Below are positions 24,372 through 32,244 of a stretch of DNA of 64,000 bases, one piece after another. Source of the DNA: PALSA-129 sp050014595 (GTDB taxonomy: Bacteria > Acidobacteriota > Terriglobia > Bryobacterales > Bryobacteraceae); contig JBEKDA010000010.1 of NCBI GenBank assembly GCA_050014595.1, positions 55,661 to 119,660 on the forward strand. The letters run 5' to 3'. The notes beneath the pieces were generated by a model, which searched no databases, was not told the DNA's origin, and worked only from the letters and a program-made list of their open reading frames with translations. The position numbers were made by a program, and so were the translations under genes. Positions within the stretch are counted from its first letter, which is position 1, and each line of letters opens with the position of its first letter.

Positions 24372-26567
24372 ATGACTGAGTCTACCGCTCGCGCAGAACG
24401 CCTCGAATTACCATCTTCAGGAGGGGCGTACTATATTTGGCAGGTTCCACAGAAACCGATCGCCGTCCGGCTGCCCCTGGCACTGATCGACCGCCTGGAG
24501 CAACAGACCGTGGAATCATTCCGGTCGCTGACATCGCGCGGTTCGGAGATTGGCGGCCTGCTCTTGGGCGGGATCGCGCCGGGAAATCCGGCAACCGTAA
24601 GTGTCGAAGACTTCGAGTTGATCCAGTGCGACTATAGCCGAGGTCCGCTTTACCGGCTGTCCGACGCGGACATGAGCCGGTTTGAGAAAGCCCTCGAGCA
24701 GCACGCCTCGGGTGCCGGGCTGCGGGTGGCGGGATTCTTCCGCAGTCACACGCGCAAGGGACTGTCGCTGGACGCCGAAGACGCGGCCTTCTTTGAGCCG
24801 CGCTTCCACGATCCCCATCATATCGTCTTGCTGGTGCGTCCGTTCGCCACCAAAGCCAGCGCCGCTGGAATCTTCATCCGTGAGAACGGCCGGATCTCGG
24901 GAGATGCCAGCCTGCTGGAATTCCCGTTCCGCTCCTCGGAACTGGGCGGTGGGTCGCGCAGATTGAGTATGGATGCGGCGCCTTCCGCTCCGCCGCACTC
25001 GCAAGCCGCTGCCGAACCGCCGGCTGCCAACAAGGCGCCGGCCCGCGCACAGATCGTGCCCATTGCATCGCGGCGTGAGATGCCGCCACAGGAACAGGAA
25101 GTCAAGCCGGCTCAGCCGAATCCGCCGGCGCCACCTCCAGTGGAAGCAAAGGCGCCCGCGCCGCAACCAGCGCCGGCTCCGCCGGCCGCCAAAATTGTTC
25201 CGGCCACCCCTGCGCCGGCGCCCAAGGCGACCCCAGCTCCGCCGCCTCCGCCAGCCGCGAAGAGCACTCCGCCGGCGCCGAAAGTGGCGCCCGCTCCTCA
25301 AACTCCCTCCGCGAAGGTGGCGCCGGCTCCGGCAGCCCCGGCAGCCAAGATCGCTCCTGCGGCTCCGGCAGCCAAGGCAGCGCCGGCCGAGGCGCCCAAG
25401 AAGAAGGAAGAAGAAAAGGTCAAAGAGAAGGTGGTTGCGCCGCCGGCGCCGGCTCCGAAAGTTCAGGAAGCGCCCGCGTTCTCCACCATCGCACCGCCGG
25501 CCGCCAACAAGAACAAGAAAGTGCGGTTGATGGTCGCTGCCGCCTTGGGCATGCTCGTCCTGGTGGGCGGATTCCTGTTCCTCTATCCCGCTTTGCTGCA
25601 TCGCGGCGACCGCAGCCAGACAGTCGCAGAGCAGGACTCTTCGCCGCTCGGCCTGCGCATCGAACGGACCCCCGGCGGACTGCTGCTCACCTGGAACCGC
25701 GACGCCGTGGTCATCCAGCACGCGTCCAAGGTGGTCCTCTCGATCACCGACGGAGACCGTCACGAGAACATCGAGATGGATCCCAACCAGGTGCGCACGG
25801 GCAGCATCGTGTATCCGCCGATTTCGGGAGATGTGAGCTTCCAAATGGAAGTGGCCGACGCCAAACAATCCAGGACCACCAGCGAATCGCTCCGCGTGCA
25901 TGATCCGCGGCCTTCGCCCTTGGCAGCCTCGTCGACGCCTGCCATCCAAGGCCCGCAACTCGCCGCCAAGCAGAACACGCCTGGCAAGGGGCAGAACGCC
26001 GAGAGCGCGGACGGGACTTCCGAGGCGACCCCCAAACCGCCGGAAGAGCAAGCTGTGGTCCGCAATACGACATCGGTGAAGCAGTTCGATAAGGAGTCCC
26101 TGGCGCAGCGGCTACGGCCGGCGGAGCCGGTGGACATGGCGGAAGCTCCCGCGGAGGTCCGGGCAAATACCGCGGCCCCGGGCAATCTTGGCTCGATCAT
26201 GCCGGGGGCGATTTCCGCGCCGTCCGCGCCGGCAAGACCCGCGTCGGCAAGGCCCGCGGACACTTCCGCTTCGGCCGCGAACGCCAATCCGGGCGGCCAG
26301 ATCACGCCGGCTGAGCCGATATACAAGAAGGCTCCCGAGTATCCCAAGGTCGCGCGCCAGATCGGCGCCAGCGGCGTGGTGGAAATCGAAGCCACCATTG
26401 GCACCGACGGGAAAGTGAGGAACGCCAAAGTCACCAAGGGCAATCCGATGCTTCAGAAAGCCGCCATTGATGCGGTGATGGAGTGGAAGTACAAACCGGC
26501 GTTGCTGAACGGCAGGCCCGTGGAATCGCCCGTGCAGATCAAGCTGAATTTCGCGCCGGACCGGTAG
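24372..26567 (+). CDS. JAB/MPN-like domain fused to TonB C-terminal domain
   Basis: A 731-aa protein. Residues 30-190 resemble a JAB/MPN domain: EIGGLLLGG supplies the glutamate (Glu59) and GFFRSHTRKGLSLDAED lies where the JAMM H-x-H...S-x-x-D motif would be. The first His is Arg124 and the spacing is short, so it is probably catalytically dead. Residues about 205-375 are Pro/Ala/Lys-rich, a TonB-like linker. One TM helix follows (about 387-405), then a small domain, a second linker and a TonB C-terminal domain (about 648-731; PEYPKVARQIGASGVVEIEA, AIDAVMEWKYKPALLNGRPV). In classical TonB the TM is N-terminal and the linker periplasmic; here the linker precedes the TM and would be cytoplasmic. 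It may transmit a cytoplasmic cue to an outer-membrane transporter. Confidence 0.8.
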   Translation: MTESTARAERLELPSSGGAYYIWQVPQKPIAVRLPLALIDRLEQQTVESFRSLTSRGSEIGGLLLGGIAPGNPATVSVEDFELIQCDYSRGPLYRLSDADMSRFEKALEQHASGAGLRVAGFFRSHTRKGLSLDAEDAAFFEPRFHDPHHIVLLVRPFATKASAAGIFIRENGRISGDASLLEFPFRSSELGGGSRRLSMDAAPSAPPHSQAAAEPPAANKAPARAQIVPIASRREMPPQEQEVKPAQPNPPAPPPVEAKAPAPQPAPAPPAAKIVPATPAPAPKATPAPPPPPAAKSTPPAPKVAPAPQTPSAKVAPAPAAPAAKIAPAAPAAKAAPAEAPKKKEEEKVKEKVVAPPAPAPKVQEAPAFSTIAPPAANKNKKVRLMVAAALGMLVLVGGFLFLYPALLHRGDRSQTVAEQDSSPLGLRIERTPGGLLLTWNRDAVVIQHASKVVLSITDGDRHENIEMDPNQVRTGSIVYPPISGDVSFQMEVADAKQSRTTSESLRVHDPRPSPLAASSTPAIQGPQLAAKQNTPGKGQNAESADGTSEATPKPPEEQAVVRNTTSVKQFDKESLAQRLRPAEPVDMAEAPAEVRANTAAPGNLGSIMPGAISAPSAPARPASARPADTSASAANANPGGQITPAEPIYKKAPEYPKVARQIGASGVVEIEATIGTDGKVRNAKVTKGNPMLQKAAIDAVMEWKYKPALLNGRPVESPVQIKLNFAPDR

Positions 26568-26578
26568 AAAACCGCCAG

Positions 26579-27910
26579 TCACGCGGGAAGGCGCAGGCGG
26601 GCGATGCATCCTGGAGCTTCCGGCCGGTTTTCCAGGGTCAGCGCGCCGCCGTGGCTCTCGGCAATCTGCCGGCTGAGAACCAGGCCGATGCCCGAACCAC
26701 CCGGCTTGGTAGTGAAGAACGGGACAAACAGGTTGGCCATGCTGGAAAGGCCCGGGCCTTCGTCCTTTACCCAAATCTCCAACATGATGCCGTCGCGGCG
26801 CCACCCGGCCCACACACGGCCGTGGTTGGGGAGAGATGCGTCGGCGGCATTCCGCATGACGTTGATCAGCGCCTGCTCCAACTGGTCCGGGTCGCCCGGC
26901 ACCGTGACGGTTGGACCGGGCTCAATGAAGATCGTAAGCCGCGTTTCGAGACTGGCGGCGCGCTGCACGGCTTCGGCCACCGCCAGCGGTTGCAACTGCG
27001 GCCGCGGCAGCTTCGCCAGGCGGGCATAGGCCCCGATGAAGCGGCTGAGACTTTCCGAACGGGCTGTGATGACCTGCAGTCCCCGGCGCATGTCGTCGCG
27101 CCAATCGTCCGGCAGACTCTCCCGCGCGACGATACTTTCCAGGCTCCCCGCGATCGATTTGATGGGCGCGAGCGAATTGTTGAGCTCGTGGCCCAGCACG
27201 CGAACCAGGCGCTGCCAGGCTTGCAGTTCCTGCTCGCTGAGGGCCTGGGTGAGATCGGAGATCACCACCAGCTCAAGCGGCAGCCCGCGCTCGCGGACGC
27301 GCGTGCGCCGCACGCCAAAGCGGCCCGCGCCGCCGGGAAACGAAGCTTGCAAAGTGGTCTGCTCCGGGCCGTCCAGACAGGTTGCCAGGTTCAATGCCTC
27401 GGCGGTCTGGCCGAGCAGTCCTTCGGGCAGGGCAGCCATCAGCCGCTCGGCGGCGCGGTTCACCAGGCGGAGGCGATGGTGCTCGTCGAAGGCGAAGATG
27501 GCGACATCGATTTCGCGCATCACGGTGCGCAGCAGAGTGGTGGCCTCCATGGCGCCGAGGCGCTGCTCGCGCAGCGTGCTGCCGAGTGTGTTCACTTCGC
27601 GCATGACTTCGCCCAGCGCGTCGTCCGGACAGGGCGAACGGCCGCGCACGGAAAAGTCGCCTTCGCGCAGCGCGCCCAGCAGGTTGGAGAGCGTCTGCAG
27701 CGGAAAGACCACGCGCTCGCGCACGGCGAAGGCAAAACCCAGCCATGCGCACACAATCAGGGTGGTGAAGGTCAGTTCGTATTGTGCCCTGTAACCCCCG
27801 GTCCACAGCATATAGAGTGCGATGGCGGAACCAGGCAGGCCGGCCAGGAAGGCCAGCAGAACGATGCGGCCTTCATGGCTGATGCGTGCCGGTTTGGAGG
27901 CGGACGGCAT
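26579..27910 (-). CDS. NtrY-like membrane sensor histidine kinase
   Basis: A 443-aa kinase: two N-terminal TM helices (about 16-36 and 47-63) with a very short periplasmic loop, a HAMP-like segment, a PAS-like domain (about 120-225), DHp with His241 in GHELNNSLAPIKS, and a HATPase domain with NVMRNAADAS (N box), VKDEGPG (G1) and GSGIGLVLSRQIAESHGG (G2). HELNNSLAPI is the NtrB/NtrY subtype. It lies 9 nt after the sigma-54 response regulator gene and is its partner. The small loop suggests it senses an internal or membrane cue. Confidence 0.92.
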   Translation of the reverse strand: MPSASKPARISHEGRIVLLAFLAGLPGSAIALYMLWTGGYRAQYELTFTTLIVCAWLGFAFAVRERVVFPLQTLSNLLGALREGDFSVRGRSPCPDDALGEVMREVNTLGSTLREQRLGAMEATTLLRTVMREIDVAIFAFDEHHRLRLVNRAAERLMAALPEGLLGQTAEALNLATCLDGPEQTTLQASFPGGAGRFGVRRTRVRERGLPLELVVISDLTQALSEQELQAWQRLVRVLGHELNNSLAPIKSIAGSLESIVARESLPDDWRDDMRRGLQVITARSESLSRFIGAYARLAKLPRPQLQPLAVAEAVQRAASLETRLTIFIEPGPTVTVPGDPDQLEQALINVMRNAADASLPNHGRVWAGWRRDGIMLEIWVKDEGPGLSSMANLFVPFFTTKPGGSGIGLVLSRQIAESHGGALTLENRPEAPGCIARLRLPA

Positions 27911-27919
27911 GGGGCGGCC

Positions 27920-29290
27920 TCACAATCCGTAGCGTTGCAGCCGCCGGTAGAGGGCGCTGCGGCTGAGGCCCAGCGCGCCGGCGGCGTGGCTGACGTTTCC
28001 GTTGAAGCGTGCCAGCGCTTTGCGAATCAGCAACGCTTCCACATCTTCCAGACTCATCTCTTCGAGACGCGGCGGGCTTTCGCGGCCGGCGCGCAGACCG
28101 AGATCGGCCGCGCGGATGGTGTCCCCCTGCGCCATCAGCACGGCCCGCTCGACGGCGTGATCGAGCTCTCGCACATTGCCCGGCCAGGCGTGCGCCAGCA
28201 GCGCTTTGATGGCGCTCTCATCGAAGGCGCCGAGCGCTTTGCGGTAATGCTCGGCGTGCTGGTCGAGAAAGTGAGCGGCCAGCAGCGGGATATCCTCGCG
28301 GCGGTCGCGCAGCGGGGGAAGCCGGAGTTCGATGGTATTCAGGCGGAACAGCAGGTCCTGGCGGAAGCGGCCCTCCGCCACCTGCGCGCTCAGATCGGCA
28401 TTGGTGGCGGAGAAGACGCGCACATCCACGCGGCGCGTCTTGGAAGAACCGACGCGTTCGAATTCGCCGGTTTCGAGCGTCCTCAGCAGCTTCGATTGCA
28501 GGCCTTGCGAGATGTTGGCGATTTCATCCAGGAAGAGGGTTCCGCCATCGGCCATTTCGAAGCGGCCGACGCGATCCACTTTGGCGTCGGTAAACGCGCC
28601 CTTCACGTGGCCGAACAGTTCGCTTTCGAAGACGCCTTCGGCCAGCCCGCCGGTATTGACCGTGACCAGCGGCCGGGTGGCGCGCAACGAAACCGAATGC
28701 AGGGTTTGCGCAACCAATCCCTTGCCGGTTCCATTCTCGCCGGTGATGAGCACGTTGGCGTCCGACGGACCGACGCGCGAAATCACGTCGAGAACCGGCC
28801 GCATCGCGGCGGAGTGCGCGATCAGTTGCGGAAACCTCTCGGCGCGCAGCGCGCGGTTTTCGGCTTCCAGCCGCTGCCCCATGCGCAGCGCGCGGCCCAG
28901 CTCAATCTGGGTCTTGAGGATGGCGGAGAGCCGGGTGTTGTCCCAGGGTTTCTGGATGAAGTCGCGGGCGCCGCGCCGCATCGCCTCGACCGCCAGCTCG
29001 ACCGATCCCCAAGCCGTCATCACGATCACCGGCAGCGTGGAATCGAGGCTCTGAATGCGGTTAAGCAGGTCGAGACCTTCCTGGCCGGAGGTGGTGTCGC
29101 GGGCGTAATTGAGGTCCATCACGACGGCGTCGAAGTCGCGGGACTCGACGGCTTGGATGGCGGCGGCGGGAGAAGTGGCGGCCTCGGCCTGATAGCCTTC
29201 GCCCTTGACCAGGAAGCGGAGGGCCTCAAGCACGTCGGTCTGGTCGTCCGCGATGAGGATGCAGGGCGTGCGGGAGTCGGATGATTTCAT
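27920..29290 (-). CDS. NtrC-family sigma-54 response regulator
   Basis: A 456-aa protein: receiver (1-125) with DD at 15-16 and phospho-acceptor Asp59 in VVMDLNY, AAA+ domain (about 155-390) with Walker A GENGTGKG (184-191) and Walker B GGTLFLDEI, and a Fis-type HTH (about 415-456, HAAGALGLSRSALYRRLQRY). The sigma-54 contact loop reads GAFTDA (231-236) instead of the common GAFTGA. It should activate sigma-54 promoters after phosphorylation by the downstream-encoded kinase. Its targets are not evident; the neighbouring JAB-like/TonB gene has a sigma-70-like promoter. Confidence 0.93.
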   Translation of the reverse strand: MKSSDSRTPCILIADDQTDVLEALRFLVKGEGYQAEAATSPAAAIQAVESRDFDAVVMDLNYARDTTSGQEGLDLLNRIQSLDSTLPVIVMTAWGSVELAVEAMRRGARDFIQKPWDNTRLSAILKTQIELGRALRMGQRLEAENRALRAERFPQLIAHSAAMRPVLDVISRVGPSDANVLITGENGTGKGLVAQTLHSVSLRATRPLVTVNTGGLAEGVFESELFGHVKGAFTDAKVDRVGRFEMADGGTLFLDEIANISQGLQSKLLRTLETGEFERVGSSKTRRVDVRVFSATNADLSAQVAEGRFRQDLLFRLNTIELRLPPLRDRREDIPLLAAHFLDQHAEHYRKALGAFDESAIKALLAHAWPGNVRELDHAVERAVLMAQGDTIRAADLGLRAGRESPPRLEEMSLEDVEALLIRKALARFNGNVSHAAGALGLSRSALYRRLQRYGL

Positions 29291-29430
29291 CGGCGTTTAG
29301 AGAGACCGCAATCTCAAGTGTAGGGCAGTTGCGGGGCCGATGGTATTGTACTGTGGGGCAAGGGGTTAAGGGGTAGGGCGGGGAAGTGGAGTGTCCGTAA
29401 TTGGGACGGGCGTGGCAAACCTCGGATCGC

Positions 29431-29844
29431 TCAAGCTCGCTTCTTCGGCGTGCGGCGCCCCGGCGCTGGCTTCGGCTCCCGTCGGCGTGGCATATCGGCG
29501 AGTTTCTGTGCACCGGCTTGCGCGCGGCGCTTCTGCTTATGTGGCCGAACTGATTGGCCCGCTGGAACAATTTGAATCCCTAGGCTCAAAGATCTAAGGA
29601 CGCCTAGAAGGCTGGCGTAGGTCGGATTGCCGTTTCGGGAAAGCATGCGGTACAGCGCCTCACGAGCTACACCGGCCTCATCGGCAACGGCAGACATCTG
29701 ACGAGCCTCAGCGACATCGCGTAGCGCCACCAGAAGCATTTCGTTGGAATCCATCAGCGCCGCATTCAGGTAATGGGCAGCCTCCCGCGGATCGGTCAAA
29801 TCGGCGAGAAGATCTTCACGAAAGTCAGTTGTCCGCTTAGGCAT
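29431..29844 (-). CDS. HigA-like antitoxin (addiction-module antidote)
   Basis: A 137-aa protein with the TIGR02684-type pattern: FREDLLADLTDPREAAHYLN, ALMDSNEMLLVALRDVAEAR, then an HTH (MSAVADEAGVAREALYRMLS) and NGNPTYASLLGVLRSLSLGI. It should bind and neutralise the toxin encoded just upstream, and repress the operon. GGGAGG lies before the ATG at 29844. The last 40 residues (basic, KQKRRAQ...RTPKKRA) are an extra tail beyond the normal domain. It overlaps the toxin gene by 8 nt; toxin-first order is usual for this class. Confidence 0.88.
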   Translation of the reverse strand: MPKRTTDFREDLLADLTDPREAAHYLNAALMDSNEMLLVALRDVAEARQMSAVADEAGVAREALYRMLSRNGNPTYASLLGVLRSLSLGIQIVPAGQSVRPHKQKRRAQAGAQKLADMPRRREPKPAPGRRTPKKRA

Positions 29845-30163
29845 TGTAGTCCTCCCAACACTCCTTCGCTTTTCTGATATCTGAAACTTGGGTGCGCTTG
29901 TCTCCTCCCCCAAGTAGTACGATCTCGTTTTCGTCGATTCCGAAATACACTCTATAACCTGGCCCCATGTCGAACCTCAGTTCGTATACGCCATCGCCGA
30001 CCGGCTCGCAGTCCCCGTAGTTCCCGAACTCCGAAATGCGCCTGATTCTTAAGTTGATCCTGTTGCGCATTTCACCGTCGAGCTTCCGCGTGATCCACTC
30101 CCGGAACGGGCTCCTGTCCGAACGGTCGCGGTAGTTCCTGGCTCTTCTGGCGATAGGATCCAC
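29837..30163 (-). CDS. HigB/RelE-type toxin (phage Gp49-like)
   Basis: A 108-aa protein of the TIGR02683 family: SPFREWITRKLDGEMRNRIN, LRIRRISEFGNYGDCEPVGD, VYELRFDMGPGYRVYFGIDE and the closing VLLGGGDKRTQVSDIRKAKE. These toxins cleave mRNA on or near the ribosome. It is encoded first in a two-gene operon with its HigA-like antitoxin. AAGGAAA lies upstream of the ATG at a somewhat long spacing. Confidence 0.88.
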   Translation of the reverse strand: MDPIARRARNYRDRSDRSPFREWITRKLDGEMRNRINLRIRRISEFGNYGDCEPVGDGVYELRFDMGPGYRVYFGIDENEIVLLGGGDKRTQVSDIRKAKECWEDYNA

Positions 30164-30184
30164 AGACAGGGGGTTTCCTTCGGT

Positions 30185-30200
30185 GTGATTTATATATCAC
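30185..30200 (-). promoter_or_regulatory. Palindromic operator-like site of the toxin-antitoxin operon
   Basis: GTGAT-TTATAT-ATCAC, an inverted repeat with 5-bp arms and an AT-only centre that also provides a TATAAA-like -10 on the minus strand. It lies 22 nt before the toxin ATG and is a good place for the HigA-like protein to repress. It runs into the 3' end of hmgA. Confidence 0.5.
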
Positions 30201-31351
30201 AAAACAATAGTATCACGTTCAGGGGCGGGTGGCGCCGCCGGAGAATCCTGCTTCTTCTCCATCCAGCTCGCCCAATATTCCTTCCACTCCACCTTCTCGC
30301 CCGCCGGCAGCACGTGGATGGGGTTGAGGCCGTCCAGCATCACGGCGTATTCGTCGGTGTGGGTCTTGCTCTTCTGGTTGGCCAGCGCCTTGGGATGCGG
30401 GCCATGATGAATGCCGCGCGGGTGCAGCGTGGCGTAGCCGGGCTTGATGTTGTCTTTGCTGAAGAAATCGCCGTCGTGATAGAAAAGGAACTCGTCGTAG
30501 TCGGTGTTGCGGTGGAAGAACGGGACGCGCAGCGCGGCTTCGTCCTGCTCCAGGGGGCGCGGCAGGAAACTGCACACCACCGCGCCTTCGGTCACGAAGG
30601 TGCTGTGCGCGCTGGGCGGCAGGTGCGCGCGATGGCTCATAATCGGGCGGATATCGCGCATGTTGAGCTTCCATGCGGTGAGGTCGCCCTTCCAGCCCAC
30701 CACGTCGATGGGATTGAACGGGTAGAAGACCTTGGAGATCTCGTCATCCACCTTGATGCGGACTTCCCACTCGCGATTGTCGTCGAGCTGCGGAGCCGGC
30801 TCGGGCACCGTGACCACTCCCTGGTCGTAGAGCGCGTGGTGGCCGATCAGCCCTTTCTCCGGCGGTTCGAACTCCGTGCGCGATTGGATGATGAGGAAAA
30901 AATTGTCCCGCGTCTCCGGCATGATCCGGTAGGTCACGGCGCGCGGCAGCACCAGGTAATCGCCCGGCTCGAAGGTCATCGGCCCGAAATCGGTCTCGAC
31001 AGTGCCCTTGCCGCGGTGGACGAAGATGAGCTCGTCGCCATCGGCGTTCCGGTAATAGAACGGCATGGCCGCGGAGCGGCGCGAGACGTAAAGCGTGACG
31101 TCGTGATTGCCCAGGAACGCCACGGGCATGCCCTCGGGATCGTGGGCATCGGTGGGCGCGAGCTGGTTAAGGTCGAACAGGTGCGGGCGCAGCTTGCCTT
31201 CGAAGCGGGTCCAGCCGGTAGGGGCGTGAGTGTGATAGAGGTGTGCGCTTTTGCCGAAAAAACCTTTGCGGCCGTGCTCTTCCTCAAACGTGCCTTCCGG
31301 AATTCCGACGTGCGCCTGCGACGCGAACTTGCCCTTCTTGAGTGGATACAT
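30197..31351 (-). CDS. hmgA: Homogentisate 1,2-dioxygenase
   Basis: A 384-aa cupin-type Fe(II) dioxygenase that opens homogentisate to maleylacetoacetate in tyrosine degradation. Family landmarks are HLYHTHAPTGWTRF near the N-terminus, DELIFVHRGKGTVETDFG, DYLVLPRAVTYRIMPE, and the metal-binding end HPRGIHHGPHPKAL and HTDEYAVMLDG, with the His/Glu ligands in place. It is shorter than eukaryotic enzymes (about 440 aa) but complete. It lies 52 nt downstream of the FAH-family gene on the same strand, as expected for one pathway. Confidence 0.92.
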   Translation of the reverse strand: MYPLKKGKFASQAHVGIPEGTFEEEHGRKGFFGKSAHLYHTHAPTGWTRFEGKLRPHLFDLNQLAPTDAHDPEGMPVAFLGNHDVTLYVSRRSAAMPFYYRNADGDELIFVHRGKGTVETDFGPMTFEPGDYLVLPRAVTYRIMPETRDNFFLIIQSRTEFEPPEKGLIGHHALYDQGVVTVPEPAPQLDDNREWEVRIKVDDEISKVFYPFNPIDVVGWKGDLTAWKLNMRDIRPIMSHRAHLPPSAHSTFVTEGAVVCSFLPRPLEQDEAALRVPFFHRNTDYDEFLFYHDGDFFSKDNIKPGYATLHPRGIHHGPHPKALANQKSKTHTDEYAVMLDGLNPIHVLPAGEKVEWKEYWASWMEKKQDSPAAPPAPERDTIVL

Positions 31352-31403
31352 GCGCCCTCCTTATTACAAGGATACGCGCAACCACGCGCCGGTGGGGGAA
31401 CTT

Positions 31404-32192
31404 TCAGGCTATCGGAGTGCGGAGCGTGCCGATGCGTTCGATTTCCAGTTCCACCACATCGCCGCGATGCACCGGAAGCTGCAGTTCTATGGGGAACGCG
31501 ATGATGTCGCCCGGCAGGATGATGTCGCTGCGGGAGAAGTTTTCGATGGCGTTCTCGAACTGGGAACGGAGCTTGCCGGTATGTGCCTGCCCGAGCAACT
31601 CGCCGTTGACGCGAACCCATACCGCCAGGTTGTAGGCGTTGCCAATCTCGTCCGGTGTCACCAGACACGGACCTTGGGCCGAGAGGCGCGCGCCGAAATC
31701 GTTCATGGCGGTGAAGCCGGCGATATATTCGCGGGCTTCCAGCGCGTTGATGTCCATGCCCTGCTTCCCAATCACGGCGGCAAGTTTCAGTTCGTACCCG
31801 GGCTCCGCCTGGCAGTGGATTTCGGTATCGGTGCCGACGCGTGCCGGATTGGGCACGGGGGCGCAGATGCGCACTTCATTGGGTTGGTACACCAGCGTCT
31901 CGTCGTTAGGGCCGCGCGGCAGGCTATCCTGCTTCCACCAGCCGGACGGTTGCGGGCCGGATTCGCGGAAAAGCTCTTCCGTCGAGTTGATCGCGCGCAG
32001 GCCGGCGCGCAGGAAGTCGAGCATGCCCGAGGGCGCCAGCGCGTTGGCCAGCCGCTGTGGCTCGGGCTCGCCCTGCTGCGAAAGGTACCAGGCGGTCGCA
32101 AAGTTCACGTCGATGATACATTCTTCGTTCCACACACCTACGCGGCTTTGCCGGCCGACAGGCGTCGACACTTCGAACGTGCAGAGCTTCAT
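31404..32192 (-). CDS. Fumarylacetoacetate hydrolase-family protein
   Basis: A 262-aa FAH-fold protein: an N-terminal small domain and the C-terminal catalytic fold with YELKLAAVIGKQGMDINA, GFTAMNDFGARLSAQ and a terminal HRGDVVELEIERIG. Its place next to hmgA suggests the last step, fumarylacetoacetate to fumarate and acetoacetate. However, the metal-binding ExE motif reads Glu134-Leu-Lys136, so one acidic ligand is replaced by lysine; Asp165 is kept. It may be inactive, altered in chemistry, or a related hydrolase or isomerase. The ATG at 32192 begins the conserved MKLCTFE start; a longer reading reaches into the RND gene. Confidence 0.85.
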   Translation of the reverse strand: MKLCTFEVSTPVGRQSRVGVWNEECIIDVNFATAWYLSQQGEPEPQRLANALAPSGMLDFLRAGLRAINSTEELFRESGPQPSGWWKQDSLPRGPNDETLVYQPNEVRICAPVPNPARVGTDTEIHCQAEPGYELKLAAVIGKQGMDINALEAREYIAGFTAMNDFGARLSAQGPCLVTPDEIGNAYNLAVWVRVNGELLGQAHTGKLRSQFENAIENFSRSDIILPGDIIAFPIELQLPVHRGDVVELEIERIGTLRTPIA

Positions 32193-32244
32193 CGCTTCTA
32201 TAAAGGGTACCAGGAGCGGCGCGGCGCTGGAAAATATTGAGGGG

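Noticed and set aside
24516..26051. A 511-codon minus-strand frame rich in Arg/Gly
   Set aside because: Antisense to the JAB-TonB gene; its composition mirrors the Pro/Ala linker.
26483..29284. A 933-codon plus-strand frame
   Set aside because: Antisense to the histidine kinase and response regulator; no domain pattern.
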